Positions 8,160 through 17,313 of a stretch of 64,000 nt of DNA are shown here, in pieces. The notes beneath the pieces are model-generated. The model was not told where the DNA came from, did no database searches, and worked only from the letters and a program-made list of their open reading frames with translations. The stretch's first letter is position 1; each line of letters starts with the position of its first letter. The translations under genes and the position numbers were made by a program. Source of the DNA: Achromobacter sp. AONIH1 (GTDB taxonomy: Bacteria > Pseudomonadota > Gammaproteobacteria > Burkholderiales > Burkholderiaceae_B); contig NZ_CP026124.1 of the NCBI RefSeq assembly GCF_002902905.1, positions 186,001 to 250,000 of the forward strand, given 5' to 3'.

Positions 8160-9311
8160 TCAATTCCCGGGTTGCAGCTCCACACGCACCTCGCGCGATT
8201 TGCCGGCCCGTTCCACTGACAAGACCACCACATCGCCGACCTTCCTGTCGTCTAGCCGCGCGAGCAGCTTGGCCACATCGTCCGTCGCCTTGCCATCAAC
8301 ATCGATGATGCGGTCGCCCGGCACGATGCCTTGCGGCGTGACTTCGACACCCGCGAGGCCGGCCTTGTGCGCTGCCGAACCAGGGGTAACACGCAACACG
8401 AACACGCCCTTGCTTCCGGTCAGTGCAAGCAGACGCTGATTGAGCTGTTCGTCCACCTCAATGCCCAGCGCCGGACGGATGTACTTACCGGTCTTGATGA
8501 GTTGCGGGACTACGCGCATGACGGTGTCCACCGGCACGGCGAAACCAATCCCGGCCGAGGCGCCGGAGGGGCTATAGATCGCCGTGTTGATGCCGATGAG
8601 CCTTCCTGCCGAATCGAGCAGCGGCCCACCGGAGTTGCCAGGGTTGATGGCGGCGTCGGTCTGGATCAGGTGATCGATGGCCGGGCCGCCCGCTTCTCCG
8701 GGTAACGAGCGGTCGAGCGCGGAGACGATGCCGGTGGTGAGCGTCCAGTCCAGGCCGAAGGGGTTGCCGATAGCGAACACCTTCTGACCCACCTTGAGGT
8801 CGGCACTGGTGCCGACCGGCACGGCCGGCGGGCGCTTGAAACCGACGCCAATCTTGAGCACGGCGATGTCGTGCGCTGGGCTCGTCCCCACCAGCGCGGC
8901 CTGGTAGTCGCGGCCATCGGCGAGTTTGACCGTGGCTTCAGAAGCACCCTGGATGACGTGGAAGTTGGTGACGACGTGGCCGGCATCGTCCCAGATAAAG
9001 CCCGAACCGGTGCCGCGCGGCATGGAAAAGACATTGCGAGTCCAGACGTCGCGCACCAGCTGCGCGGTGGTGATGTAGACCACCGAGGCGCGTGATTTTT
9101 CGAACAGTTCGATGGTGGCCTTTTCGTCCGCCGCCAAGTCGCCGCGCGCCGTCACGGTGCGCTCTGCCGCCTCGCGCGGACTGAACCATGCCTCGATGGC
9201 GGGCAGGAACTGCCACAGCAGCATGAGCGCAGCAATGCAGGCGGTGATGAAGAGCCAGCGCCGGATGAAGGGATCCGGTGCGGGGCGTGGATACGGGTCA
9301 GGGTAGGCCAT
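8160..9311 (-). CDS. degP: DegP/HtrA-type serine protease of the tLST
   Basis: A periplasmic S1C serine protease, membrane-anchored by one hydrophobic segment (residues about 19-37). The catalytic triad is visible: His118 in TNFHV, Asp148 in AHDIAV and Ser227 in GNSGGP. One PDZ domain follows (residues about 285-380), so it is DegS/HtrA-like rather than two-PDZ DegP. It degrades misfolded envelope proteins. It is the last gene of the stress-tolerance operon, and ATG 9311 has AGGAG at 8 bases. In described tLST islands a degP-like gene closes the cluster, as here. Confidence 0.85.
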   Translation of the reverse strand: MAYPDPYPRPAPDPFIRRWLFITACIAALMLLWQFLPAIEAWFSPREAAERTVTARGDLAADEKATIELFEKSRASVVYITTAQLVRDVWTRNVFSMPRGTGSGFIWDDAGHVVTNFHVIQGASEATVKLADGRDYQAALVGTSPAHDIAVLKIGVGFKRPPAVPVGTSADLKVGQKVFAIGNPFGLDWTLTTGIVSALDRSLPGEAGGPAIDHLIQTDAAINPGNSGGPLLDSAGRLIGINTAIYSPSGASAGIGFAVPVDTVMRVVPQLIKTGKYIRPALGIEVDEQLNQRLLALTGSKGVFVLRVTPGSAAHKAGLAGVEVTPQGIVPGDRIIDVDGKATDDVAKLLARLDDRKVGDVVVLSVERAGKSREVRVELQPGN

Positions 9312-9335
9312 GAGAAGTCTCCTGTTGATAGGCAA

Positions 9336-10301
9336 TCAGCGCCATAGCCCGCTCGGGCGCCAGCGCGGCGGGCGCGGCGTCACAGCGGATTCCGGCAAGA
9401 AATGGATCTCGTGAAACGGCAACGCTGATGCTGGCCTGGGCGCCAACGTCAGCAGGCGTGAGATGCGCTCTTGCGTTGCCGGATGCGTGCGCAACCAGGA
9501 GGGCTTGGGATTGCCCCATCCCGGCCACAGCCAGGCACGCCAGGAGCGGCTGACCCGCTCGATTATCGCCAGCGCAGACGCAAGCCCCTTCGGGTCGCCC
9601 GTCAGTTCCGCCGCGAGGCGGTCAGCGTCGAACTCACGCACGCGAGACAAGCCGAGCTGTGCGAGCAGGGCCAGCTGGGGCGATGCGGCCAATAACAATA
9701 GACCAGGCCAATAGACCTCCGCCGCGCCAACCAGCAGCGCAGGCAGGCTCAGCAGGATCGCGATCTGTCCCATAAGGGCCAGTAGGCTCGTGAGGCGACT
9801 GACGGAATCCGCCAGCCCCATGACGCGCAGATCCTCATTGGCGATGTGCGCGATCTCGTGCGCGAGCACACCCGCCAGCTCGCGTGGGCTCAGGCGGCGC
9901 AGCAGGCCATCGGTGAGGGCGATCGATGCCTCCTGCTTCGATCCGGTGGCGAAGGCGTTGACGACGGCACTGGGCACGTAGTGCGGCACCGGCGTTGCGG
10001 GCAAACCGGCACGGACGGACAGTTCGCGCAACATGGCCCAAATCTCGGGGGCTTCGTGCGGGTGCAGTGCCCGCGCGCGATACAGGCGCAGGGTCAGCGC
10101 CGACGCGGCTGCCGGCTCCAGCAGCAGCGTGCCTGCAACGGCAAACAGCGCGAGCCACAGGCCGCTTTCCCCGAACAGCAGGCTTCCTGCGGCGGCTGCG
10201 ATCCCGACCAGGGTCAGGACCAACAGCCCGGTCTGCAGGCGGTTGAGCCAGCGGTGTTGCAACAGCGCCGTGCGCGGATCACTGGGATGATGACGGGTCA
10301 T
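9336..10301 (-). CDS. M48-family membrane metalloprotease (HtpX-like)
   Basis: A 321-residue zinc protease with two N-terminal membrane segments (about 25-65), the zinc motif HEIAH at 148-152, further hydrophobic segments around 175-215 and a conserved ...EFDAD region supplying the third ligand. HtpX-type enzymes cleave damaged inner-membrane proteins. ATG 10301 overlaps the end of psiE by 23 bases, indicating coupling. It is the penultimate tLST gene, and the combination of FtsH, this protease and DegP gives the cluster membrane and periplasmic quality control. Confidence 0.8.
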   Translation of the reverse strand: MTRHHPSDPRTALLQHRWLNRLQTGLLVLTLVGIAAAAGSLLFGESGLWLALFAVAGTLLLEPAAASALTLRLYRARALHPHEAPEIWAMLRELSVRAGLPATPVPHYVPSAVVNAFATGSKQEASIALTDGLLRRLSPRELAGVLAHEIAHIANEDLRVMGLADSVSRLTSLLALMGQIAILLSLPALLVGAAEVYWPGLLLLAASPQLALLAQLGLSRVREFDADRLAAELTGDPKGLASALAIIERVSRSWRAWLWPGWGNPKPSWLRTHPATQERISRLLTLAPRPASALPFHEIHFLPESAVTPRPPRWRPSGLWR

Positions 10302-10776
10302 GCTCAGAGGTCGCGGCGGCGCGGTCGCCGCGCTCGCGCAGCAGCCAGTAGGTCGCACCCAGAGCCAGCGTGGCGCCTGCCAGCGCGGCTATCTTTGCGG
10401 GGCTCGCCTCGGGGTCAAGGATCACGAACTTGCGCGCCAGCGCGATCAGGCCGATGAGTATCACGGTCTTGACCTGGATGATGCTGTCCCGACGCAGCGC
10501 CACGCGCACGATGGAATGCTTGAACTCCATCGCGATCAAGAGCGTCATGATCATGCCGAACACACTCTGGAATACCTTGTGATCCAGGGGATTGAAGGGA
10601 TCGAGAACCAGCAGCGTGAAGACGATGGAGATGAGCTGGAACAGCGACACCACGATGATGACGGCAATCACCGCCGACAGCACGAGCGCGACGACCTGCT
10701 CGAAGCGCTCGTAAAAACTCATGATGGCCAATTGGTCGCGCAAGACCTGAAGTGGGTTAAGGCGTGTTGATTTCAT
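10279..10776 (-). CDS. psiE: PsiE-family membrane protein
   Basis: A 165-residue inner-membrane protein with four hydrophobic segments (about 28-55, 65-85, 100-120 and 130-145). It belongs to the phosphate-starvation-inducible PsiE family, whose molecular role is not established. It begins with ATG overlapping the kefB stop (ATGA at 10773-10776). PsiE is a regular member of tLST islands between kefB and the M48 protease. The C-terminus is charged (RERGDRAA). Confidence 0.75.
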   Translation of the reverse strand: MKSTRLNPLQVLRDQLAIMSFYERFEQVVALVLSAVIAVIIVVSLFQLISIVFTLLVLDPFNPLDHKVFQSVFGMIMTLLIAMEFKHSIVRVALRRDSIIQVKTVILIGLIALARKFVILDPEASPAKIAALAGATLALGATYWLLRERGDRAAATSEHDPSSSQ

Positions 10777-12488
10777 GACGATGAACTCCCTGGAAAACGG
10801 CTGCTGTCGAGACGGCGGCGCATTGCGCTGATGTGTCCTTCAATCAGCTCGGTCGACATGCCAAGCGTCGACATCACCTGTTCCGCCAGCCCAATAGCTG
10901 CGGCAAAGGATTGCTGGTACACGCGCACGTTGGGCATGGCGCGAAATGCATCGGCCGCGGTCGTACTTCTGCATGACACCCACAAGGTCAGCGCCGGACG
11001 GCGCTCGGCAATCGCCTGGGCGATGCGCAACGCTTGCTGGGCATGGGCGAACGTCAGCACCACCATGTGCGCATGCGTCAAGCCGGCAGCCAGCAAGGTA
11101 TCGGGCCGACTGGCATCGCCATGGAACACCGGCGCGCCGGCGGCACGCGCGGCCTCGACCTTCTGCGCGTCCGCCTCCAGCAACAGATGCGCCACGCCGG
11201 CGTGGCGAAGAATCTCGCTGACTGTCAGGCCAAGCTCGCCCGCGCCGCACACGATGACATGGTCTCGATATCGCGCCGTCTGCGCGGCGATCTCAACTTC
11301 TTCAGCCTGGGGTGGCTGAATGACGCCGCCGGTGCGGCTCAAGAACCGGGCAAGTACATCGTGATGGCGGATCAGCAGCGGTGCCAAGGCCATGCTGAGC
11401 ACCAGCGCGACCAGCATGGGTTGTACGACGGTCGCGGGGATCAGATGCTGCTGCAAGACCATGCCCAACAACAGCAGGGCGAACTCGCCGCCATGCCCCA
11501 ACGCTATGCCCGTGCGCCAGGCATCGAGGGCGGACAGGCGCGTCGCCCGCAAGGCCAGGGTGTTGAGCCCGATCTTGACCGGTACCAGCACTGCCAGCCA
11601 CGCCAACACCGTCAGCGGTGCCGAAAGAATCTGTGCTCCGTCCAGTTGCAGGCCGATGGTCACGAAGAACACGCCCGACAACACATCGCGAAACGGCCTG
11701 AGGTGGCTTTCCATGTGGTGCCGGAAGTCGCTCTCGCCCAGCACCATCCCGGCGAGGAAGGCCCCTAGGGCGGCGGATACGCCGACCGCGTGCGCAGCGG
11801 CGGCGGCAGCCACCACCACGCACAAGGAGACGAGCACGAACGATTCCTCGTGGCCCCGCCGCGCCACCCAGCCCAGCAGGCCATGCAACAGACGGCGCGA
11901 AGCAACCGCCGCTGCTGCGAACAACACCAGCACGCCCAACACTTCGAGCAGCATGCTCTCGACCTTCGGCGACTCGCCGCGCGCCCAGATCGCCAGCAAG
12001 GCCAACAGGGGCACGCTGGCCAGATCCTGAAAGACCAGCACGGCGATGGCGCTGCGGCCATGGCGTGTGGTGAGTTCACCCTGGTCGGCCAACTGCCGGC
12101 TGACCAGCGCCGTGGAAGACATGGCCGCCGCAGTGCTGAGCAACGCAGCGCTCTGAACTGGCTGTCCCAGCCACATCAACATCAAGGTCAGTGGCGTGGC
12201 GACAGCGATCATCTGCAAGCTGCCGGCCGCCAATACGGTTTTACGGGAAAGCCAGAAGTGCCCGAGGGAGAACTCCAGCCCAACCATGAACAGCAGCAGG
12301 GCCACGCCCAGCTCGGACAGAAAATCAAGCGCTTCTCCCGGCGCGACTACACCGCTGACCGACGGGCCCAGCAAGGCGCCGACGGCGAGGTAACCCAGCA
12401 AGGCGGGTACTCTGAACGCCGCCGTCGCCACCGCCGCGAGGCTGCATGCCGCCAGCAGGATCAGGGTGGCGCCGAGCAAGTCCTGCAT
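10773..12488 (-). CDS. kefB: KefB/KefC-type monovalent cation:proton antiporter
   Basis: A 571-residue CPA2 transporter with a hydrophobic domain of about 12 segments (residues 1-380) followed by a cytosolic TrkA-N (RCK) nucleotide-binding domain starting at HVIVCGAGELG (about residue 412). KefB/KefC export potassium in exchange for protons when activated by glutathione adducts, acidifying the cytosol and protecting against electrophiles. The glutathione-sensing residues cannot be verified here. It starts 3 bases after the thioredoxin stop and overlaps psiE by 4 bases, so it is tightly embedded in the tLST operon. Confidence 0.85.
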   Translation of the reverse strand: MQDLLGATLILLAACSLAAVATAAFRVPALLGYLAVGALLGPSVSGVVAPGEALDFLSELGVALLLFMVGLEFSLGHFWLSRKTVLAAGSLQMIAVATPLTLMLMWLGQPVQSAALLSTAAAMSSTALVSRQLADQGELTTRHGRSAIAVLVFQDLASVPLLALLAIWARGESPKVESMLLEVLGVLVLFAAAAVASRRLLHGLLGWVARRGHEESFVLVSLCVVVAAAAAAHAVGVSAALGAFLAGMVLGESDFRHHMESHLRPFRDVLSGVFFVTIGLQLDGAQILSAPLTVLAWLAVLVPVKIGLNTLALRATRLSALDAWRTGIALGHGGEFALLLLGMVLQQHLIPATVVQPMLVALVLSMALAPLLIRHHDVLARFLSRTGGVIQPPQAEEVEIAAQTARYRDHVIVCGAGELGLTVSEILRHAGVAHLLLEADAQKVEAARAAGAPVFHGDASRPDTLLAAGLTHAHMVVLTFAHAQQALRIAQAIAERRPALTLWVSCRSTTAADAFRAMPNVRVYQQSFAAAIGLAEQVMSTLGMSTELIEGHISAMRRRLDSSRFPGSSSS

Positions 12489-12491
12489 CGG

Positions 12492-12932
12492 TCAGCGCCC
12501 CACCTGTGCAGATGCCCAGCGCACGATGTCCTGCGCGCCCAAGGCGCCGGCCTGACGCCCGATCTCCCGCCCACCCTGGAACAGGGCGAGCGTCGGAATG
12601 CTGCGGATGCCGAACTGCGCGGCCAGGTGGGGTTCTGCCTCGGTATTGACCTTGGCCAGCCTGACCCTGGGTTCGAGCTGGCGCGCCGCTTGCTGGAACT
12701 GCGGGGCCATCATCTTGCACGGCCCGCACCAAGGTGCCCAGAAATCGACCAACAGCGGCAAATCGCTGCGCTCCACGTGGCGCGAGAACGTCGCCGTGGT
12801 CAACTCGATGGGTTCGCCCGTGAACAAGGGCTGCTGGCAGCGGCCGCAGTTGGGATGTTCCGATAGCTTCGCAGTCGGTACGCGGTTGATGGACTGGCAA
12901 TGCGGACAGACGAGGTGAAGATCATTCTTCAT
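12492..12932 (-). CDS. Thioredoxin-2-like protein with N-terminal zinc ribbon
   Basis: A 146-residue thioredoxin of the TrxC type. Two N-terminal CxxC pairs (CPHC and CGRC, residues about 9-12 and 29-32) form a zinc ribbon, and the thioredoxin fold carries the WCGPC active site at about 68-72. It reduces protein disulfides in the cytosol, and zinc-ribbon thioredoxins are linked to oxidative stress. The start overlaps the preceding gene by 11 bases. It is the trx gene of the tLST, and all active-site residues are present. Confidence 0.85.
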   Translation of the reverse strand: MKNDLHLVCPHCQSINRVPTAKLSEHPNCGRCQQPLFTGEPIELTTATFSRHVERSDLPLLVDFWAPWCGPCKMMAPQFQQAARQLEPRVRLAKVNTEAEPHLAAQFGIRSIPTLALFQGGREIGRQAGALGAQDIVRWASAQVGR

Positions 12933-14067
12933 GGTTCGCCTCCTTGGACCACAGTGAGGCTGCCGCGCTTCGGGTCACAGACAATGCCGACCAATCAACG
13001 CCTTGGAGCCAATCGTTCCCGTTTTTGCTTACTCCGGCCTCTTCCAAATGAGCAGCGATGAACGCTTCGGCCTGCATGAGCCACCTTTGGACAGTATCTT
13101 CCTTACTAGGAATCAGCAGGATTTCAGAGACGCTGCTGGCATCCAGCCCGTCCACACGGATAAGCAGAAAAATGCGCCGCCACAAACGCGGCATGTCCTT
13201 CAGCAGGTCGAATGCAAAAGCGAACTCGCTCGACCGATCAACTAGCTCCTCCTGTTCCGCGATCGTTGCGGCATCGGGATGCTGACTGTCAGCGATGATA
13301 TCGGCCAGCCTGAGTGTGTCATCGGGCTGATAAAATTCGAAGACTTCCTCTTCCACCATGGCCTCGGCGACGTCCTGGGCATCCGCTTCGACCGGCGCGT
13401 CCAGAGAAACGAATTCGCCAAATTGCCGGCTGTTTGCCACTTCGTTATCCAGGACGGCGAACAGATGCTTCAAAAGACCGGTGTAAGCCTCTTTTCCCCC
13501 CGCCACGGATTGCCATTCCACCTCAGCTCGGACAATCGCTTCATCCACCACGTCGCGCAGCGTCGGATAATCGCGCGGTAAATCGCCGACGGCCCGCAGA
13601 TAAGCCAGCTCACGCCTTGCGACAGCCTCAAGTTTCGACAGTAGAGGCATTCGGGTCACCTCGGCCTCATGGGCGGCTGATGCGGGTTTTGCGGCAATCC
13701 GCACCTTGAGCTCGCGCAAGCGCTCGCGTCGTGCTTTGCGCTTGATTTGATCCTGAGCATGCAGTCGGTCAAAATGCTTCTTGGCCTGACGGAACAACGA
13801 CTGTGCGAGCATCTGCGCGAGGGGCGTCAGCTCGTCATGTGATGCAGTAACGCTGACAGTCTTTTTGCCGGGCAGGTGCATATAGCCACTGGCCAGAAAT
13901 TGCCGCTTGATCTTGTCGCGATCAAGGACGATTTGAAGTCGCACTGAATCTTTAGTGTGTTTGTCGAGCAATGGCTTGAGGGCGTGCTCGATCACATTTC
14001 CCAAAGCTCTCTGCCAAGGTTCATGAAACTCTTTGTCGATAGCTCGATAGCTATATTGCATCTGCAT
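12922..14067 (-). CDS. tLST orf11-type protein with ribosome-hibernation-like N-terminus and sigma-like C-terminus
   Basis: A 381-residue cytosolic protein found at this position in tLST islands. The N-terminal ~100 residues (residues 1-60 contain basic KKHF and strand-helix patterns) resemble ribosome-hibernation/HPF-like domains in outline. The C-terminal part contains a helix-rich segment (LLKDMPRLWRRIFLLIRVDGLDASSVSEIL) like region 4 of ECF sigma factors. Both readings are from pattern only. ATG 14067 (MQMQYSYR) is chosen over ATG 14088 because AAGGAG lies 6 bases before it. It may control the translation or transcription response of the locus, but the function is unproven. Confidence 0.55.
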   Translation of the reverse strand: MQMQYSYRAIDKEFHEPWQRALGNVIEHALKPLLDKHTKDSVRLQIVLDRDKIKRQFLASGYMHLPGKKTVSVTASHDELTPLAQMLAQSLFRQAKKHFDRLHAQDQIKRKARRERLRELKVRIAAKPASAAHEAEVTRMPLLSKLEAVARRELAYLRAVGDLPRDYPTLRDVVDEAIVRAEVEWQSVAGGKEAYTGLLKHLFAVLDNEVANSRQFGEFVSLDAPVEADAQDVAEAMVEEEVFEFYQPDDTLRLADIIADSQHPDAATIAEQEELVDRSSEFAFAFDLLKDMPRLWRRIFLLIRVDGLDASSVSEILLIPSKEDTVQRWLMQAEAFIAAHLEEAGVSKNGNDWLQGVDWSALSVTRSAAASLWSKEANHEE

Positions 14068-14146
14068 GTATGACTCCTTCGATGTCATTTCTATGGAGGT
14101 ATGAATCGAGGATGCTCATATCCATAGAATTTAGTTTGACCCGCTC

Positions 14147-14758
14147 TTATCCCTGGCGCGTTTTGCGAAGACGCCAACTCAAGAACAAAAGCGTGACACC
14201 ATAGACTGCCGCATAGAAGCCCAACAGCCAGCCTGCGGCCAGGAATGACTCGACCGGACGGGAAAAAAATATCCACAAGACGATAGCGCCAAGGACAATC
14301 GAGAGCAGTCCACTGAAGGCAAGCCAAATTTCACCCTTGATTTCTTGACGCAGCCGAACGGCGGCGGATATCTCCAGCACACCGGTGAAAATCGCCCAGA
14401 AGCCCACGCTAGCCCATAAAAAAGAAGCCAAGACTATCGTGGCGACCCAAGGAGCAACCAGGACGACGACGCCGGTAAGTATGCCGACAATGCCGCTGAA
14501 CAGCAGCCAGCCCCAGCGCTCTTTTTTCTGGATATGGCGCACCGCTGCAACCAAGTTGAAAGCGCCATTGACCAAGGAAAATGCGCCGAACATGATGGTC
14601 ATGGCCAACAGAGCCGATTGTGGCATCCAGAACGCAAGGGCTGCAAAAATCAATGCCAAGACACCGCGCAGCACAAAAAGCCACCAATTTTGGCTCAGCG
14701 AACACAGTGCTTTGGTGGGGTCATCCGCATTGGAATTAGCGATGGTGTCTGTGTTCAT
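14147..14758 (-). CDS. hdeD: HdeD-family membrane protein
   Basis: A 203-residue inner-membrane protein with six hydrophobic segments (about 27-190), typical of HdeD, an acid-resistance protein of Escherichia coli active at high cell density. The start ATG 14758 has AGGAGAT at 7 bases. It lies between yfdX2 and the orf11-type gene, the standard tLST order. A strong hairpin lies between yfdX2 and this gene and may lower its transcription. Confidence 0.8.
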   Translation of the reverse strand: MNTDTIANSNADDPTKALCSLSQNWWLFVLRGVLALIFAALAFWMPQSALLAMTIMFGAFSLVNGAFNLVAAVRHIQKKERWGWLLFSGIVGILTGVVVLVAPWVATIVLASFLWASVGFWAIFTGVLEISAAVRLRQEIKGEIWLAFSGLLSIVLGAIVLWIFFSRPVESFLAAGWLLGFYAAVYGVTLLFLSWRLRKTRQG

Positions 14759-14813
14759 GCAATATCTCCTAAAGATCTATACAAAATAAAAAATCAAACA
14801 CTCATGGGACAAG

Positions 14814-14838
14814 AGAGGGGGCGCTATGCGCCCCCTCT
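14814..14838 (-). terminator. Perfect 11-bp hairpin between yfdX2 and hdeD
   Basis: AGAGGGGGCGC and GCGCCCCCTCT flank a TAT loop. On the transcribed minus strand a T-rich stretch follows only about 20 bases later, so it is a partial terminator or RNA-stability element inside the operon rather than a classic terminator. Confidence 0.5.
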
Positions 14839-14847
14839 CCAGGGGTT

Positions 14848-15735
14848 TCAGAACAACTTGGACAGTTTTGCCTTGATTTCATCGAGCCAGCCTTTTCCGC
14901 CGCCTCCCCCAGCCGTCTTTTGCTTGACTTTCTTGAGTTCAGCATACAGGGGCTCAAAGTCCTTCTTCTTTCCATAGCCCAGCAGTTCTGCCATTTCCAA
15001 CTGCTGCCGCGCTTCGTTCAATAATGTCTCCAGGCGCTCATTGGACGCTTCGCTCCGCTGACCATCTTCTACCAAGGTCTCGGCGCGCTTCAGGAGCAGC
15101 TTCGCACGCAGGACGGGCAGCGGAAGCACGCTGCGCTCCTCGACCAGCGTGCTGAGCGCTGACTGCAGCGCGGCTTTGGCTTCTTCGATCTTGCCCTGAT
15201 CGATCAGCGGCACGACTGCCTTCACGGCTGCGGGATAGGACGCCAGAGGGATGTTGGTGACCGCGATCACGATTTCACTGGCCAGCAAAGCCAGCACGTG
15301 ACGTGCCTGTTGCACCTCGCCATGTTTGAGGGCATCCAGCGCCTCGTCGGTCATCGCCTCAATGGTTTGCGTGTTGGCGAACAAGTCGTGCACGATGGTG
15401 CGCACATCAACGGGGGCCAGGGCGAGCGTGGGTTCGCGCGCAACGATCAGCTCCAGCTTTCCCGTCACTTCGGCCAGCGTTGCCAATGCGCGTGCAGCGT
15501 CCTTGCCGTCAAGTGCGGCCAGCGCTGATTTGGTCAGCGACAAGGCCGAGACTGCCTCATCGAGGACTTGTTTACGTTTGTCTGCCGCCTGCGAGTCCGT
15601 TTCCTTCTGAACCTCAGGCTGTACCTCCGTGACGACTTCAGGCTTGGCCTGTGGACTGACAGGAAGGCTGCTTACCGCGGCCTGTTCGTTTATTTCTTTG
15701 TTCGTCGCATTGGGATTCGATGTTTGCTCATTCAT
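14848..15735 (-). CDS. yfdX2: YfdX-family protein 2 (no signal peptide)
   Basis: A 295-residue soluble, helix-rich protein of the YfdX family. It shows the same core as its upstream neighbour: SALAALDGKDAARALATLAE, LAPVDVRTIVHDLFAN, LASEIVIAVTNIPLASYPAA and a C-terminal GYGKKKDFEPLY. Unlike the neighbour it has an acidic, low-complexity N-terminus and no export signal, so one copy acts in the cytosol and one in the periplasm. YfdX proteins are small stress proteins linked to acid and antibiotic tolerance, and their mechanism is unknown. It is tLST gene yfdX2, 102 bases after yfdX1. Confidence 0.75.
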   Translation of the reverse strand: MNEQTSNPNATNKEINEQAAVSSLPVSPQAKPEVVTEVQPEVQKETDSQAADKRKQVLDEAVSALSLTKSALAALDGKDAARALATLAEVTGKLELIVAREPTLALAPVDVRTIVHDLFANTQTIEAMTDEALDALKHGEVQQARHVLALLASEIVIAVTNIPLASYPAAVKAVVPLIDQGKIEEAKAALQSALSTLVEERSVLPLPVLRAKLLLKRAETLVEDGQRSEASNERLETLLNEARQQLEMAELLGYGKKKDFEPLYAELKKVKQKTAGGGGGKGWLDEIKAKLSKLF

Positions 15736-15837
15736 GGTGATATGCCTCGTGTGAGTTAGTGAAAATAGGCGAATCTATTGGGGCTGACTGCGAACATCGC
15801 GAGACTGACCGACCGAACAGTCGGCCCCTTCATCACC

Positions 15838-16752
15838 TCAAAACAGCTTTTGGAGGCGCGTCTTCAACTCGTCGAACCATCCCTTGCCGCTTTTGCCACC
15901 AGCCGACTTTTGCTCAATGGACTTCACATGATCGAAGATGGGTTTGAAATCCGCCTTCTTGCCATAACCCAGGATCTGCGCCATCTCGATCTCCGTGCGC
16001 ACGGACGACAGCAAGGTGCTGAGCTCCTCGTTCTGCTTGGCATCGCGCTTGTCGGTCTCGGCCAGCTTTTCAGCTTTTGCCATCGCGGCTTCAGCCCGTA
16101 GCACGGGCAGAGGAAAGGCGACCGAGGTCACCACCAGCGTGTTCAGTGCTCGGGCGAGTTCCGCCTTGGCGTCGTCGATCTTGCCGCTGTCGATGAGCCG
16201 TGCGGCCGACTTGATCGCTGCCGGGTACGTTGCCATCGGCAGGTTGTCGGTTTCGATCACGATTTCGCTGGCCAGATTGGCGACGATGGGCCGGGCCTTT
16301 TGAACCTCGCCATCACCCAACAACTCCCGAGACAACTTGACCGCTTTCTTCACCGTTTCCACGTTGGCGTGGATATCGCGGGTGATGACGCGTACATGGA
16401 CCGGCGCCAAAGCAAGTTTGGCGTCGCGTGCCAATACCAGTTCCAGCTTTCCGCTGGCCAGTTCCAGCGCAGCGAGCGCCTCCTTGGTCTTCTTTGCATC
16501 AAGAAGTGTCAAAGCCTCCTGGGTCTTGGTGAGCGCCGTGATGGCGTCCTGAGTGAGCTCAGCACGCTTTTTTTCGGCTTCCCGGGCGGCCTTGTCATCT
16601 ACCTGTGGCTGCGCCGCCTTGGAAGCGGCAGAGGGTGCTGCAGCACCTGGGCTAGAACCTGCCGCCGATTGGGCCTGAGCCGGTCCGCTCAGTCCGACGA
16701 CGACCGCCAGGGCAAGTGCGGAGAAGGTTGATTGGGGCTGTTTGATATTCAT
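15838..16752 (-). CDS. yfdX1: YfdX-family protein 1 (exported)
   Basis: A 304-residue YfdX protein with a signal peptide (first ~28 residues, ending AQAQS), so it is periplasmic. An Ala/Pro/Ser linker precedes a helix-rich domain with LAPVHVRVITRDIHANV, NLASEIVIETDNLPMATYPAA and GYGKKADFKPIFDHVK. It is a tandem paralogue of the next gene. ATG 16752 has AGGAG upstream. A role in acid or heat survival is inferred from the family and the operon. Confidence 0.75.
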   Translation of the reverse strand: MNIKQPQSTFSALALAVVVGLSGPAQAQSAAGSSPGAAAPSAASKAAQPQVDDKAAREAEKKRAELTQDAITALTKTQEALTLLDAKKTKEALAALELASGKLELVLARDAKLALAPVHVRVITRDIHANVETVKKAVKLSRELLGDGEVQKARPIVANLASEIVIETDNLPMATYPAAIKSAARLIDSGKIDDAKAELARALNTLVVTSVAFPLPVLRAEAAMAKAEKLAETDKRDAKQNEELSTLLSSVRTEIEMAQILGYGKKADFKPIFDHVKSIEQKSAGGKSGKGWFDELKTRLQKLF

Positions 16753-16774
16753 GATATTGGGCTCCTAAGTAAAG

Positions 16775-17235
16775 TTAGTTGACTGAGATTTCAATCTGTT
16801 TCGGTTTGGCTTGCTCGGCCTTGACAAGCCGCACTTCCAGTGCGCCGTCTTTCATCGAAGCCGTCACCTTGGTCGGATCAATGTTGTCAGGCAAGACAAA
16901 GCTGCGCACAAAGCGGCCATACGCACGTTCGATGCGGTGGAACTTCTTGCCCTGCTCCTCTTTTTCCAGTTTGCGCTCGCCGCTGATGGTGAGCACGCCG
17001 TTTTCCGCGCTGACGCGCACGGCATCCTTGGGGACCTCCGGCAGATCCAGCTTGAGGAGGAATGCGTTCTCATCCTCGCTGATGTCCACCATTGGTTCCC
17101 AGTCCGCCGTGGTCATGGCTTCGTTGCCAGTACGGGCGCCCTGTCGCTGGGGGGGGGCCGTCCCAACATCGTCGCCAGGCGGTTTTGCAATTCATCCAGT
17201 TCCCGGAAGGGGTCCCACGGAGTCAATGCAGTCAT
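16775..17235 (-). pseudogene. Second Hsp20 gene split by a +1 frameshift in a run of nine C
   Basis: The N-terminal part (MTALTPWDPFRELDEL, start 17235 with AAGGAG) ends early in a wrong frame at 17113. The alpha-crystallin domain continues in another frame from ATG 17116 (MVDISEDENAFLLKLDLPEV ... SVN), ending at 16775. The break lies at a homopolymer of nine C on the coding strand (17149-17157). With eight C the two frames join into one ordinary small heat-shock protein of about 153 residues. The first frame's TGA overlaps the second ATG (ATGA), so the crystallin domain alone could still be made by reinitiation. It could be a sequencing error, a fixed mutation or a phase-variable tract. Confidence 0.75.
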
Positions 17236-17313
17236 ATCGGTTCTCCTTGAACAATGCCGGCGAATTGGATGACGCACCGAACAGAGCCGCCGGTTCACTC
17301 TGAATAGCGCCTA

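Noticed and set aside
13279..13709. Plus-strand frames opposite the orf11-type tLST gene
   Set aside because: Shadows of a gene in the conserved tLST order with its own AAGGAG site.
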